Positions 1-11,828 of a DNA stretch of 64,000 nt are shown in pieces (within the stretch, counting starts at the first letter, position 1; each line of letters opens with the position of its first letter). The stretch comes from Paraglaciecola algarum. Its GTDB lineage: Bacteria > Pseudomonadota > Gammaproteobacteria > Enterobacterales > Alteromonadaceae. The stretch spans positions 62,001-126,000 of the forward strand of contig NZ_JAKGAS010000002.1 of assembly GCF_021532655.1 (NCBI RefSeq), read 5' to 3'. The position numbers and the translations under genes were made by a program. The notes under the pieces were generated by a model. It saw only the letters and a list, made by a program, of their open reading frames with translations. It did not search any database and was not told the origin of the DNA.

Positions 1-62
1 AAGATTATTTTTTGAATTTAGATCACAACTTACACACAGTTAGATCAAAAGATATAAATCTA

Positions 63-71
63 TGTGCATAA
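63..71 (-). promoter_or_regulatory. DnaA box (TTATGCACA on the minus strand)
   Basis: The plus strand reads TGTGCATAA, whose complement TTATGCACA fits the DnaA consensus TTATNCACA exactly. It lies in the origin region. Confidence 0.7.
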
Positions 72-135
72 AACAGTTAATAACTAAGGTATATTTAATT
101 TATATCCACTGAGTAATATTTTTCAAAATAGCACC

Positions 136-144
136 TGTGGATAA
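136..144 (-). promoter_or_regulatory. DnaA box, perfect consensus (TTATCCACA on the minus strand)
   Basis: The plus strand reads TGTGGATAA, the exact complement of the strongest E. coli-type DnaA box TTATCCACA. A weaker box-like TTATACCCA lies nearby on the plus strand at 165-173. Confidence 0.8.
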
Positions 145-240
145 AACAACTATTTACACCCAACTTATACCCAGTAGATCAAACTTTACTAACAAGCTAA
201 CAAGCTATATAACTATTTGATTTTAATAAAATAAATAACC

Positions 241-249
241 TTATCAACA
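241..249 (+). promoter_or_regulatory. DnaA box (TTATCAACA) next to the trio tract
   Basis: TTATCAACA differs from TTATCCACA at one position. It lies 17 bases before a TAG-TAG-TAA-TAA-TAA run at 267-281 on the same strand, resembling the box-plus-trio layout known from bacterial basal unwinding systems. Confidence 0.65.
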
Positions 250-430
250 GATTTTAGCTTGCTTAATAGTAGTAATAATAAATAAAGATCTAAAAGATCA
301 TATAAATATTAAAGCGATCAATGATCTGAAATTGAATAGTTTTTAAGCATTTTACTTATAGTAAATAACATATAGAATATGCGCCCCATTTTATGTGGGT
401 TTAATTGATCGTTTGTATTAGAGGAAAATT

Positions 431-2344
431 ATGTTTTATCAACAACCGTTTGATGTCATCGTTGTCGGTGGCGGACACGCAGGTACTGAGGCTGCATTAG
501 CGTCAGCACGCATGGGCGTAAAAACACTTTTGTTAACGCATAATATTGAGACCTTAGGGCAAATGTCTTGTAATCCAGCGATTGGCGGGATCGGTAAAGG
601 CCATTTAGTTAAAGAGATCGATGCTTTAGGTGGTGCTATGGCAACCACTACAGATAAGGCTGGGATCCAGTTTAGAACACTAAATTCAAGCAAAGGCCCT
701 GCTGTTAGAGCGACAAGAGCTCAAGCAGATCGATCTCTTTATCGATCCGAAATCCGAAAAATAATTGAAAACCAAGCAAATTTGACATTATTTCAACAAT
801 CTTGTGATGATCTGATCGTTGAACAAGATCGAGTTGTTGGTGTAGTCACACAAATGGGCCTTAAATTCCATGCTAAAGCCGTTGTAATCACCGTAGGCAC
901 GTTTTTAGGTGGCACTATTCATATTGGTCTGGAAAATTATAAAGGAGGTCGTGCTGGCGATCCTCCTTCGATCGCACTAGCTGATCGTTTACGTGCTTTA
1001 CCTTTTAGAGTAGATCGTTTAAAAACAGGTACACCAGCTAGACTTGATACTCGAACGCTTAATTTTGATGTGATGCAAAGACAAGATGGTGATACACCAA
1101 TCCCAGTTTTTTCATTTTTAGGTCAAGCTAGCGATCACCCAGAACAAATACCTTGTTACATTACATATACCAATGAAAAAACCCATGAGATTATCCGTGG
1201 TGGTTTAGATAGATCACCTATGTATACTGGTGTAATAGAAGGAATTGGACCTCGTTATTGCCCATCTATTGAAGATAAAATACATCGTTTTGCAGACAAA
1301 GATTCACATCAAATATTTGTCGAGCCAGAAGGATTAAATAGTATTGAAGTGTACCCAAATGGTATTTCAACTAGCCTACCTTTTGATGTACAAATGAATT
1401 TTATTCAATCCATTAAAGGATTTGAAAACGCACATATTGTGCGTCCTGGCTATGCGATCGAATATGACTTTTTTGATCCCAGAGATCTGAAACAAACTTT
1501 AGAAACTAAATATATCGCAGGATTATTTTTTGCTGGCCAAATAAACGGTACCACGGGTTATGAAGAAGCTGGCGCCCAAGGACTGATAGCAGGGGCTAAC
1601 GCAGCCCTACAAGTTCAACAAAAAGAAGAATTTATTTTACGTAGAGATGAGGCTTATGTTGGTGTGTTGATCGATGATCTAGCCACTATGGGAACAAAAG
1701 AACCTTATCGTATGTTTACTAGCCGCGCCGAATATCGATTGTTATTACGTGAAGACAATGCTGATATTCGGTTGACTGAAAAAGGCCATCAAATTGGCTT
1801 GGTTGATGAAAAACGTTGGCAGGCATTTAATGAAAAAATTGAGGCTATTGAATTAGAAAGGCAACGTTTAAAGTCAACTTGGATCCATCCTAAACATGAC
1901 TCAGTTGAAGCATTAAATAGCATTTTAAAAAATCCAGTGACAAAGGAAAATTCCTTAGAAGATTTGATCAGAAGGCCAGAAATGACCTATCAAACCTTAA
2001 TGACAATTGGTGAATTGGGTCCTGTGATTAATAATAAACAAGCGGCTGAACAAGTTGAAATCCAAATTAAATATGCGGGTTATATCGAACGTCAAAAAGA
2101 TGAAATAGCTAAAACTCAACGTAACGAGAATACGCTAATTCCGATGAATTTTGATTTTAGCCAAATTTCTGGTTTGAGCAATGAAGTAGTTGCTAAGTTA
2201 TCTGATGCTCGCCCTGAAACTATAGGTAAAGCGGGCAGAATATCTGGCATCACACCAGCAGCGATATCTTTGTTGTTAGTCTATTTGAAAAAACATGGTT
2301 TATTGGTTAGTGCTAATCAACAAACAAAAAAAGTGTCGGTCTAA
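431..2344 (+). CDS. mnmG: tRNA uridine-5-carboxymethylaminomethyl synthesis enzyme MnmG (GidA)
   Basis: Flavoprotein that works with MnmE (TrmE) to install the cmnm5 group on the wobble uridine of several tRNAs in the cytoplasm. The 637 residues match the family length (E. coli 629). The FAD-binding glycine motif GGGHAGTE is at residues 13-20, and the two cysteines expected for the family are at positions 47 (SCNPAIGG) and 277 (RYCPSIEDK). A GAGG ribosome site lies 6 bases before the ATG. A TTATCAACA DnaA-like box overlaps codons 2-5, and GATC sites are dense through the first half of the gene. rsmG starts on the last base of its stop codon. Next to oriC, as in many gammaproteobacteria. Confidence 0.98.
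   Translation: MFYQQPFDVIVVGGGHAGTEAALASARMGVKTLLLTHNIETLGQMSCNPAIGGIGKGHLVKEIDALGGAMATTTDKAGIQFRTLNSSKGPAVRATRAQADRSLYRSEIRKIIENQANLTLFQQSCDDLIVEQDRVVGVVTQMGLKFHAKAVVITVGTFLGGTIHIGLENYKGGRAGDPPSIALADRLRALPFRVDRLKTGTPARLDTRTLNFDVMQRQDGDTPIPVFSFLGQASDHPEQIPCYITYTNEKTHEIIRGGLDRSPMYTGVIEGIGPRYCPSIEDKIHRFADKDSHQIFVEPEGLNSIEVYPNGISTSLPFDVQMNFIQSIKGFENAHIVRPGYAIEYDFFDPRDLKQTLETKYIAGLFFAGQINGTTGYEEAGAQGLIAGANAALQVQQKEEFILRRDEAYVGVLIDDLATMGTKEPYRMFTSRAEYRLLLREDNADIRLTEKGHQIGLVDEKRWQAFNEKIEAIELERQRLKSTWIHPKHDSVEALNSILKNPVTKENSLEDLIRRPEMTYQTLMTIGELGPVINNKQAAEQVEIQIKYAGYIERQKDEIAKTQRNENTLIPMNFDFSQISGLSNEVVAKLSDARPETIGKAGRISGITPAAISLLLVYLKKHGLLVSANQQTKKVSV
436..444 (+). promoter_or_regulatory. DnaA-box-like TTATCAACA inside the mnmG start region
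   Basis: Identical 9-mer to the origin box at 241-249, here overlapping codons 2-5 of mnmG. It may be chance, or an outlying DnaA site; gidA transcription is known to influence initiation in E. coli. Confidence 0.4.
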
Positions 2345-2985
2345 TGTTAGAGTCATCGTTACTGGCAGTTTTGCAAGATAGTTTACAAGAATGTGATTTA
2401 GTCGTTACCCAGCAGCAGAAAGAAAAGTTAGTTAAATATGTCCTAATGATGAATAAGTGGAATAAAGCCTACAACTTAACATCTGTTCGTGATCCACAAC
2501 AAATGATCATCAAGCATATTGTTGATTCAATTGTAGTAGCCCCCTACCTAGACAAAACTCAATATATTGATGTGGGTACAGGCCCAGGCTTACCTGGAAT
2601 ACCACTGGCAATAATGTGTCCCGAGAAACATTTTATTTTGTTAGATAGCTTAGGAAAACGTGTTCGTTTTATGAAACAAGTGGCTTTTGAATTAAAAATT
2701 CAAAATATACAACCAGTGCAATCAAGAGTTGAAGACTTTAAACCTGAGGTTGAATTAGACGGTGTACTAAGTCGTGCATTTGCTTCATTAAAAGATATGT
2801 TGCACTGGTGCCAGCATCTGGTAGATTCTCAAGGCACATTTTTGGCTTTAAAAGGTCAATTGCCTGTAGACGAGATAGAACAACTTCCCTCAGGGTTTAA
2901 TGTACAAGAAACAATTAAATTAGACGTGCCTAAACTTGAAGGTGAACGTCATATTGTCAAAATTAAAAAACAAACAGTAGGTTAA
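2344..2985 (+). CDS. rsmG: 16S rRNA (guanine-527-N7) methyltransferase RsmG (GidB)
   Basis: SAM-dependent enzyme that makes m7G527 in 16S rRNA; loss gives low-level streptomycin resistance in other bacteria. The 213 residues agree with the family (E. coli 207). The SAM-binding glycine loop is at residues 74-85 ([12 protein letters not shown]), and the [10 protein letters not shown] segment typical of GidB follows near the middle. The ATG shares one base with the mnmG stop (TAATG), so the two are translationally coupled in the conserved mnmG-rsmG-parA-parB order. Nothing unusual. Confidence 0.97.
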   Translation: MLESSLLAVLQDSLQECDLVVTQQQKEKLVKYVLMMNKWNKAYNLTSVRDPQQMIIKHIVDSIVVAPYLDKTQYIDVGTGPGLPGIPLAIMCPEKHFILLDSLGKRVRFMKQVAFELKIQNIQPVQSRVEDFKPEVELDGVLSRAFASLKDMLHWCQHLVDSQGTFLALKGQLPVDEIEQLPSGFNVQETIKLDVPKLEGERHIVKIKKQTVG

Positions 2986-3064
2986 AAGCTATTCTTAGCG
3001 CTTAGTTTTATCCATAATGCTGGTATATATTTTCAGATGTTTAACCTGCTGACAAAAAATTTGG

Positions 3065-3862
3065 ATGACTATTTTGGGTAAAATCATTGCAATTGCTAAT
3101 CAAAAAGGTGGTGTAGGTAAAACCACCACTGCGGTGAATGTGGCTGCTTCTATGGCTGCAACAAAACGCAAAGTACTACTTATCGATTTAGATCCCCAGG
3201 GTAATGCAACTATGGGTAGCGGTGTAGACAAATACAGTGTTGAAAATACCTGTTATGAACTGTTAATCGAAGAAAAGCCGGTAGAAGAAGTTTTGATTAA
3301 AGAAACTTCTGGCAAATATGATTTAATTGCTGGTAATAGTGATATTACTGCTGCTGAAATAAAGCTAATGGAAGTATTTGCCCGCGAAGTTCGCCTGCGT
3401 AATGCCTTAGCGCCAGTTAAAAATTATTATGATTATATATTTATCGATTGCCCACCCTCACTAAACCAGTTAACGGTAAATGCTATGGCTGCAGCAGATT
3501 CTGTTTTAGTGCCGATGCAATGCGAATATTATGCTCTGGAAGGATTAACTGCGTTAATGGATACCATTAAAAAGTTAGCTTCTGTGGTGAATCCTCAATT
3601 AAAAATTGAAGGTGTTTTACGTACTATGTACGATCCACGAAATAGGCTGGCTAATGATGTATCTGAACAACTTAAACGTCATTTCGGTGACCAAGTTTAT
3701 CGTACTGTTATTCCAAGAAATGTCAGATTGGCAGAAGCTCCTAGTTTTGGTTCGCCCGCTATGTATTATGATAAATCGTCTACCGGGGCTAAAGCCTATT
3801 TAGCTTTAGCCGGTGAAATATTAAGGCGCAGTAAAAGTAATCAAACTGAAAAAATTAGCTAA
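3065..3862 (+). CDS. parA: Chromosome-partitioning ATPase ParA (Soj)
   Basis: Walker-type ATPase that binds the nucleoid and, with ParB, segregates the origin region. The 265 residues start with the deviant Walker A box KGGVGKTT at 14-21; the Walker B-like FIDCPPS follows near residue 126, and the family signatures DPQGNAT and QCEYYALEG are present. Many homologues begin at the equivalent of GKIIAIANQKGG, so a start a few codons downstream is possible; the ATG at 3065 is kept because it needs no rare start. There are 79 bases between rsmG and this gene and 64 to parB. Confidence 0.96.
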   Translation: MTILGKIIAIANQKGGVGKTTTAVNVAASMAATKRKVLLIDLDPQGNATMGSGVDKYSVENTCYELLIEEKPVEEVLIKETSGKYDLIAGNSDITAAEIKLMEVFAREVRLRNALAPVKNYYDYIFIDCPPSLNQLTVNAMAAADSVLVPMQCEYYALEGLTALMDTIKKLASVVNPQLKIEGVLRTMYDPRNRLANDVSEQLKRHFGDQVYRTVIPRNVRLAEAPSFGSPAMYYDKSSTGAKAYLALAGEILRRSKSNQTEKIS

Positions 3863-3926
3863 TCAGCATTTTTAATAGTTATAAAACTTAGAAAAATAAC
3901 AAAATAATATTTAAACAGAGGAATAC

Positions 3927-4799
3927 ATGTCTGCGAAAAAAAGAGGTTTAGGTCGAGGTTTAGATGCACTTTTGGCTACCAGTCAAAAAGAGCAAAAAAC
4001 AGATGCAAGTGAATCACCTGAACAACAAAGCGAGTTACGTAAAATCCCTGTAGAGTTTTTACAACCAGGGAAATATCAACCACGTAAAGACATGTCACCA
4101 GAAGCCTTAGAAGATTTGGCTTCGTCGATTCGTTCTCAAGGGATCATTCAGCCTATTGTGGTACGAGAAATTGCTGAACAAAAATATGAAATTATAGCCG
4201 GCGAAAGGCGTTGGCGCGCTTCTCAAATCGCTCAGCTAGATGTCATCCCCTGTTTAGTTAAAGATGTTCCTGATGAATCAGCTGTTGCTATTGCTTTAAT
4301 TGAAAATATTCAACGTGAAGATTTAAATGCAATGGAAGAAGCCCAAGCATTAGACCGTCTTATGGTTGAATTTGAATTAACTCATCAAGAAGTCGCCACT
4401 GCAGTAGGTAAATCTCGCACCACAGTGACTAACTTACTTCGCCTTAACAATCTAAACGATGACGTTAAATTATTGCTTGAATATGGTGATATTGAAATGG
4501 GCCATGCTCGCGCCTTGTTAGCATTGGAAGGTGAAGCCCAAACAGAAGCAGCTCAAACTGTTTCAGGTAAAGGGTTGACCGTTAGAGATACTGAAAACCT
4601 AGTTCGTCGTTTACTCGAACCTGTAAAAGAAAAACAACCAACTAAACCAGATCCGGATGTTCAACGTTTACAAACTGAATTATCTGAAAACTTAGGTGCA
4701 CCTGTGAGTATTGCCCATAATGCTAAAGGAAAAGGTAAACTGGTAATTAACTTTTCCGACTTAGATCAGCTTGATGGGATATTAAGTCATATTAAGTAA
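3927..4799 (+). CDS. parB: Chromosome-partitioning protein ParB (Spo0J)
   Basis: CTP-dependent DNA clamp that loads at parS and spreads, acting with ParA. The 290 residues have the family layout: basic N-terminus with the ParA-stimulating arginines (KKRGLGRGLDALL, 4-16), the CTP-binding box GERRWRAS at 92-99, ENIQRE at 126-131, a central helix-turn-helix around 152-173 and a C-terminal dimerisation region. Good ribosome site (AGAGGAA) before the ATG. A parS-like palindrome lies about 7.5 kb away at 12285-12300. Confidence 0.97.
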   Translation: MSAKKRGLGRGLDALLATSQKEQKTDASESPEQQSELRKIPVEFLQPGKYQPRKDMSPEALEDLASSIRSQGIIQPIVVREIAEQKYEIIAGERRWRASQIAQLDVIPCLVKDVPDESAVAIALIENIQREDLNAMEEAQALDRLMVEFELTHQEVATAVGKSRTTVTNLLRLNNLNDDVKLLLEYGDIEMGHARALLALEGEAQTEAAQTVSGKGLTVRDTENLVRRLLEPVKEKQPTKPDPDVQRLQTELSENLGAPVSIAHNAKGKGKLVINFSDLDQLDGILSHIK

Positions 4800-4881
4800 A
4801 AATGATTGAAGTAATAACGATATATTTTAAATATATGTTAATTAATAACTAACTAGATCAAAAAATTAACAATTAGCCAGC

Positions 4882-4899
4882 GCCTTTAAGAATAAAGGC
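4882..4899. terminator. Stem-loop after parB
   Basis: GCCTTTA (4882-4888) and TAAAGGC (4893-4899) form a perfect 7-bp stem with a 4-base loop between parB and the atp promoter region. No T-run follows on the plus strand, so a rho-independent terminator is only possible, not certain. Confidence 0.4.
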
Positions 4900-4951
4900 T
4901 TGTCGATAGTTCAGTAATTATTCATATACCAATACAAATTCACCTTTTGTG

Positions 4952-4979
4952 TTGTAAATCCTAGCAAGTTAAGTATACT
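4952..4979 (+). promoter_or_regulatory. Candidate sigma-70 promoter of the atp operon
   Basis: TTGTAA (4952-4957) and TATACT (4974-4979) are separated by 16 bases, 43 bases upstream of the atpI start. It is the best -35/-10 pair I see in the 222-base gap between parB and atpI. Confidence 0.45.
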
Positions 4980-5021
4980 TTTCGGCGCTTTTCGTAAGGT
5001 TTAAATACATCGAGGGATTAA

Positions 5022-5420
5022 TTGGCACCTAGTTTGCCCCAAGAAGGTCGATTGTTGGCTAAAAAAATACTTTTTTTTCAAAGTTTAGTCGCGATTATTT
5101 TAGCCTTAGTTTATACCGTTTTTTCTGGGAAATATGACGGATTATCAGCGCTTTACGGTGGTTTGATATGTGTATTGCCAGGAGTAGTATTTGCATTCTT
5201 AGTATTTAGATATGCCGGTGCTAGCCAAATTAAGCTAGTAGTACGGAGTTTCAATAAGGGAAGTAAACTCAAATTTTTGTTTACGATTTTAATGTTTATT
5301 TTGGTTTATAGGTGGCAAAACTTACAACCACTAACCCTTTTAATCACTTATGTCGTAACGTTAATGGCTCAATGGCCAATAATTATATTTTTGAATCGCG
5401 TTACTATTGCTAATAAATAA
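5022..5420 (+). CDS. atpI: ATP synthase accessory membrane protein AtpI
   Basis: Small membrane protein encoded first in most atp operons and thought to help assemble the c-ring. The 132 residues carry four predicted membrane helices (about 19-37, 43-63, 80-98 and 102-122) and match the family length. The start is TTG at 5022, chosen because it follows a GAGGG ribosome site and no in-frame ATG lies in the N-terminal part. 48 bases separate it from atpB. Sequence is weakly conserved in this family, so the call rests on operon position, size and topology. Confidence 0.88.
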   Translation: MAPSLPQEGRLLAKKILFFQSLVAIILALVYTVFSGKYDGLSALYGGLICVLPGVVFAFLVFRYAGASQIKLVVRSFNKGSKLKFLFTILMFILVYRWQNLQPLTLLITYVVTLMAQWPIIIFLNRVTIANK

Positions 5421-5423
5421 TAA

Positions 5424-6269
<846 letters not shown>

Positions 6270-6316
6270 TTTTTCGGGAGAAAATTAGAACAGCGTTAGC
6301 TGGCTCGCAGAGTGTA

Positions 6317-6329
6317 AGGCAGGAAGCCT
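6317..6329. repeat. Short repeat AGGCAGGAAGCCT, copy 1, atpB-atpE gap
   Basis: AGGC-N5-GCCT small inverted repeat; a near-identical copy (AGGCAGGATGCCT) lies at 6387-6399 on the other side of the hairpin at 6358-6384. Confidence 0.5.
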
Positions 6330-6357
6330 GGAATACTAATATTTGTAAAAGAATTTT

Positions 6358-6384
6358 TTGCTAGCAACACTGAGTTGTTAGCAA
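6358..6384. repeat. Strong hairpin between atpB and atpE
   Basis: TTGCTAGCAAC (6358-6368) pairs with GTTGTTAGCAA (6374-6384): 11 pairs including one G-U in RNA, 5-base loop. It sits in the transcribed gap before atpE, directly after a T-run. Plausible mRNA processing or stability element. Confidence 0.6.
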
Positions 6385-6386
6385 GT

Positions 6387-6399
6387 AGGCAGGATGCCT
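6387..6399. repeat. Short repeat AGGCAGGATGCCT, copy 2, atpB-atpE gap
   Basis: Second copy of the 13-mer found at 6317-6329, with one base changed (A to T). Confidence 0.5.
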
Positions 6400-6454
6400 C
6401 AAAACTAGTTTCAAAACGTTTTATTTTTTAACTTTAACTTTAAACACAAGGTGA

Positions 6455-6700
<246 letters not shown>

Positions 6701-6746
6701 TAGTTAACCATTTCTTTTAACGAACTATTAAAGAGGAGTAGCGGTC

Positions 6747-7217
6747 TTGAACATCAATGCCACTCTACTTGGTGAATTAATAGCATTTATATTCTTTGTG
6801 TGGTTCTGCATGAAGTATGTATGGCCGCCTATAATCGGTGCTATTGAAGAACGCCAAAAGAAAATTGCTGATGGTCTAGCAGCTTCTGAGGAAGGCGAGA
6901 AAGCTCTCGAACTTGCTCAAGCAGATGCAGACGTTCAGCTTAAAGAAGCTAAAGCGCAAGCAGCCGATATTATCGAACAGGCCAAAAAGCGTGGATCAAC
7001 AATTGTTGATGAAGAAACGCAACGTGGTCACTCAGAGCGTGAGAAAATCATTGCTCAGGGTTACTCAGAGATCGAAGCAGAAAGAAATCGCACTAAAGAA
7101 GAGTTACGTAAACAAGTAGCTGCTCTTGCGATTGCTGGTGCTGAAAAGATCCTTGATAGAGAAATTGATGCTGCGGCACAAAGTGACATAGTTGAAAAAC
7201 TTGTCGCTGAGCTATAA
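6747..7217 (+). CDS. atpF: F1Fo ATP synthase subunit b
   Basis: Peripheral stalk subunit; the dimer links Fo to F1. The 156 residues equal the E. coli length. One N-terminal membrane helix (about 8-26) is followed by a long charged amphipathic helix rich in Ala, Glu, Lys and Gln, typical of the b dimer. The start codon is TTG at 6747: it follows an AGAGGAG site at 6732-6738 and gives the conserved N-terminus [10 protein letters not shown]. 14 bases to atpH. Confidence 0.96.
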   Translation: MNINATLLGELIAFIFFVWFCMKYVWPPIIGAIEERQKKIADGLAASEEGEKALELAQADADVQLKEAKAQAADIIEQAKKRGSTIVDEETQRGHSEREKIIAQGYSEIEAERNRTKEELRKQVAALAIAGAEKILDREIDAAAQSDIVEKLVAEL

Positions 7218-7231
7218 GGGGTAGATGAGCT

Positions 7232-7765
7232 ATGTCTGAATTGACTACTATCGCTCGCCCTTACGCGCAAGCTGCGTTCGATTACGCGGTCGAGAACAAA
7301 ACCATCGCACAATGGCAAGAAATGTTATTTTTTGCTGGTGAGGTTTCTAAAGACGCTACCATTAAATCAGTATTAACTGGTTCTGTTGCGTCTGAAAAAC
7401 TTGCTGAAATATTTATCGGCGTGTGTGGTGAACAACTTGACCAACATGGTCAAAACCTAATTAAGGTTTTGGCTGATAATAGACGTTTACAAGTATTGCC
7501 TGATATATCTGTATTGTTTAATCAGCTTAAAGCTGACTTTGATAAAGAAATTGATGTTGAAGTAACTTCAGCAGTCAAACTTAACAAAAAACAACAAACA
7601 GCTATTGGTGCTTCTCTAGAGAAACGTCTAGCACGAAAAGTTAAGCTAAGTTGTAGCGTGGATCCTGAATTGGTTGCTGGTGTTTTAATTAAAGCCGGTG
7701 ACACAGTTATTGACGGTTCATTTCGAAGTAAATTAAACCGTCTGTCAGACGCGTTACAAGCATAA
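7232..7765 (+). CDS. atpH: F1Fo ATP synthase subunit delta
   Basis: Connects the b-subunit stalk to the top of F1. The 177 residues equal the E. coli length. The N-terminus [19 protein letters not shown] and the C-terminal segment [20 protein letters not shown] are family signatures. An AAGGGG site precedes the ATG, and atpA follows after 13 bases. Nothing odd. Confidence 0.97.
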   Translation: MSELTTIARPYAQAAFDYAVENKTIAQWQEMLFFAGEVSKDATIKSVLTGSVASEKLAEIFIGVCGEQLDQHGQNLIKVLADNRRLQVLPDISVLFNQLKADFDKEIDVEVTSAVKLNKKQQTAIGASLEKRLARKVKLSCSVDPELVAGVLIKAGDTVIDGSFRSKLNRLSDALQA

Positions 7766-7778
7766 CGGGGAAAAGAGC

Positions 7779-9320
7779 ATGCAACTGAATTCCACTGAAA
7801 TTGCAGAACTAATCAAACAACGTATTGAGAAGTTCGAAGTAGTAAGTGAAGCTCGTAATGAAGGGACTATTGTTGGTGTAACCGACGGTATTATCCGTAT
7901 CCATGGCCTTGCAGATGTAATGCAAGGTGAAATGATTGAGCTTCCAGGTAGTCGTTACGCTATCGCATTGAACCTAGAGCGTGACTCTGTAGGTGCGGTA
8001 GTTATGGGTCCTTACGCTGACTTACAAGAAGGCGTAAAAGTAAAATCTTCTGGTCGTATCTTAGAAGTACCAGTAGGTCGTAACCTATTAGGTCGTGTTG
8101 TAAACACACTAGGTGCACCTATTGATGGTAAAGGCGCCATCGAAGCAGACGGTTTTGAACCTGTAGAAAAAATTGCCCCTGGCGTTATCGAACGTCAATC
8201 GGTAGACCAACCCATTCAAACTGGTTATAAATCAGTAGATGCCATGATCCCAGTTGGTCGTGGACAACGTGAATTGGTAATCGGTGACCGTCAAACGGGT
8301 AAAACTGCATTAGCGATTGATGCCATCATCAATCAAAAAGATTCTGGTGTTAAATGTGTATACGTAGCAGTTGGCCAAAAGGCTTCAACTATTGCTAACG
8401 TTGTACGTAAATTAGAAGAACACGGCGCATTGGCTAATACTATTGTTGTTGCGGCTTCTGCATCAGAATCAGCAGCATTACAATACTTGGCACCTTACTC
8501 TGGTTGTACCATGGGTGAGTATTTCCGTGACCGCGGTGAAGATGCTTTGATCGTATATGATGACTTGTCTAAGCAAGCTGTTGCATATCGTCAAATCTCA
8601 CTATTGTTACGTCGTCCGCCAGGTCGTGAAGCTTACCCTGGAGATGTTTTCTATCTTCACTCGCGTCTTCTAGAACGTGCTGCACGTGTAAATGATAAAT
8701 ATGTTGAGCGTTACACTAAAGGTGAAGTAACAGGTAAAACAGGTTCTTTGACTGCATTACCTATTATCGAAACCCAAGCTGGTGACGTATCTGCATTCGT
8801 ACCTACTAACGTAATTTCGATTACCGATGGTCAGATCTTCTTAGAATCTGATTTGTTTAACGCGGGTATTCGCCCTGCTGTTAACGCCGGTATTTCGGTA
8901 TCTCGTGTTGGTGGTGCTGCACAAACTAAAATCATCAAGAAATTGGGTGGCGGTATCCGTCTAGCCTTAGCTCAGTATCGTGAATTAGCGGCGTTCTCGC
9001 AGTTTGCGTCTGACCTTGATGAAGCGACTCGTGAGCAACTTGAGCACGGTGAGCGCGTAGTAGAATTGATGAAACAAAACCAGTATGCACCTTTATCAGT
9101 TGCAGACATGGGTGTTTCGTTATTTGCTGTTGAAAAAGGTTTCTTGAAAGATGTAGCGCTAGATAAAATTCTAGACTTTGAAGCATCTGCTCATTCCTTT
9201 ATGAACAGTGAATACAGCGAGCTAATGAACACTATCAATACTACTGGTAATTTCGACAAAGAAATTGAAGCCACACTAAGCGAAGCTTTAACTAAATTTA
9301 AAGCAACACAAACGTGGTAA
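7779..9320 (+). CDS. atpA: F1Fo ATP synthase subunit alpha
   Basis: Non-catalytic nucleotide-binding subunit of the F1 hexamer. The 513 residues equal the E. coli length. The P-loop GDRQTGKT is at residues 169-176, and the family segment [20 protein letters not shown] follows in the middle domain. C-terminal helical domain complete. The codon use is that of a highly expressed gene (many CGT and GGT), like the other F1 genes here. Confidence 0.99.
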   Translation: MQLNSTEIAELIKQRIEKFEVVSEARNEGTIVGVTDGIIRIHGLADVMQGEMIELPGSRYAIALNLERDSVGAVVMGPYADLQEGVKVKSSGRILEVPVGRNLLGRVVNTLGAPIDGKGAIEADGFEPVEKIAPGVIERQSVDQPIQTGYKSVDAMIPVGRGQRELVIGDRQTGKTALAIDAIINQKDSGVKCVYVAVGQKASTIANVVRKLEEHGALANTIVVAASASESAALQYLAPYSGCTMGEYFRDRGEDALIVYDDLSKQAVAYRQISLLLRRPPGREAYPGDVFYLHSRLLERAARVNDKYVERYTKGEVTGKTGSLTALPIIETQAGDVSAFVPTNVISITDGQIFLESDLFNAGIRPAVNAGISVSRVGGAAQTKIIKKLGGGIRLALAQYRELAAFSQFASDLDEATREQLEHGERVVELMKQNQYAPLSVADMGVSLFAVEKGFLKDVALDKILDFEASAHSFMNSEYSELMNTINTTGNFDKEIEATLSEALTKFKATQTW

Positions 9321-9389
9321 TCAATTAGGCTACTGACCTCATAATTTGAGTCCAGTAGCCATAATGTTGAATAATCGGAGATAGAGTTT

Positions 9390-10250
9390 ATGGCTAGCGG
9401 TAAAGAGATAAAAGGTAAGATCGGCAGTATTAAAAATACTCAGAAGATCACCAGTGCTATGGAAATGGTTGCAGCGTCAAAAATGAAAAAGGCGCAAGAT
9501 CGTATGGCTTCTAGCCGTCCATACGCTGAGAATATTCGTAACGTGATCGGTCACCTAGCAAACGCTAACCTTGAATATCGCCATCCTTATCTGGAAGAAC
9601 GTGAAGTAAAACGCGTTGGCTATATTGTGATTTCTACAGACCGTGGATTATGTGGTGGTTTAAACACTAACGAATTCAAATTGGTTGCTAAAGAAGCACA
9701 AAAATGGCAAGAAAAAGGTGTCGAAACTGACTTTGCAGCATTAGGTGCTAAGTCGGTTGCATTCTTTAACCGTTTTGGTGGCAGTGTTTTAGCCGCAGAA
9801 TCTGGTTTAGGTGATGCACCAACTGTTGATGAAATCATCGGTTTGGTACGTATCATGTTGGATGCATTTAACGAAGGCAAAATAGACCGTTTATATTTGG
9901 TATTTAATAAGTTCGTAAATACCATGGCGCAAGAGCCGCAGATCGATCAATTGTTGCCTTTGCCAAAATCTGAAGAAAAAACATTACAACATCGTTGGGA
10001 TTATATTTATGAACCTGACCCTAAGCCAATCTTAGATTTGCTTTTGGTACGTTTCATTGAGTCTCAAGTATACCAAGGTGTCGTTGAAAACGGCGCATCC
10101 GAGCAGGCTGCTCGAATGGTAGCTATGAAAGCTGCAACCGATAACGCAGGCGACCTAATAGACGACTTGCAACTGGTTTACAACAAAGCACGTCAAGCAG
10201 CAATTACTCAAGAAATTAGTGAAATTGTTAGCGGCGCGGCAGCGGTGTAG
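9390..10250 (+). CDS. atpG: F1Fo ATP synthase subunit gamma
   Basis: Central rotor shaft of F1. The 286 residues match E. coli (287). The long N-terminal helix begins [20 protein letters not shown] and the C-terminal helix contains the conserved ATDNAGDLI and [15 protein letters not shown], which together make the coiled coil that turns inside the alpha-beta hexamer. It lies 69 bases after atpA and 36 before atpD. Confidence 0.98.
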   Translation: MASGKEIKGKIGSIKNTQKITSAMEMVAASKMKKAQDRMASSRPYAENIRNVIGHLANANLEYRHPYLEEREVKRVGYIVISTDRGLCGGLNTNEFKLVAKEAQKWQEKGVETDFAALGAKSVAFFNRFGGSVLAAESGLGDAPTVDEIIGLVRIMLDAFNEGKIDRLYLVFNKFVNTMAQEPQIDQLLPLPKSEEKTLQHRWDYIYEPDPKPILDLLLVRFIESQVYQGVVENGASEQAARMVAMKAATDNAGDLIDDLQLVYNKARQAAITQEISEIVSGAAAV

Positions 10251-10268
10251 TGTAGGCAAAGGTTTTAG

Positions 10269-11672
<1,404 letters not shown>

Positions 11673-11794
11673 TTTGTTTGCCCTGAAATGGTTATTTGCA
11701 CAGATAAATGCGTCAGAAGTGTTCACGTATAAATATACGCTCCGCGCTTCTTCCTTTTTCTCTGCACAAATTCCTCATTTCAGGTCTAAACAAA
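11673..11794. repeat. Long imperfect palindrome between atpD and atpC
   Basis: The outer arms (11673-11690 and 11776-11794) match over 16 of about 18 positions, around CCTGAAATG / CATTTCAGG and TTTGTTT / AAACAAA. Inside is a partly paired second arm (around TTTGCACAGA / TCTGCACAAA) and a central short stem CGTATA-AA-TATACG. It starts immediately after the atpD stop and ends 34 bases before atpC. The size and nested symmetry resemble a small non-autonomous mobile or palindromic repeat; copies elsewhere in the genome cannot be checked here. Confidence 0.6.
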
Positions 11795-11828
11795 ACTATA
11801 TGTTTACGAACTTTATTGGAGGTTCATT

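Larger units (their letters stand above)
1..430. other. oriC: Chromosomal replication origin (oriC), probably truncated on the left
   Basis: Gene-free, very AT-rich stretch directly upstream of mnmG (gidA), the usual position of oriC in Vibrio and Enterobacterales. It contains DnaA-box-like 9-mers at 63-71, 136-144, 165-173 and 241-249, eight GATC sites (21, 43, 177, 287, 296, 316, 323, 407) and an AT-rich tract with repeated TAG/TAA triplets at 267-281 that could be the unwinding element. The parAB genes and ATP synthase operon that follow are typical origin neighbours. The left boundary cannot be seen because the window starts inside the region. Confidence 0.85.
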
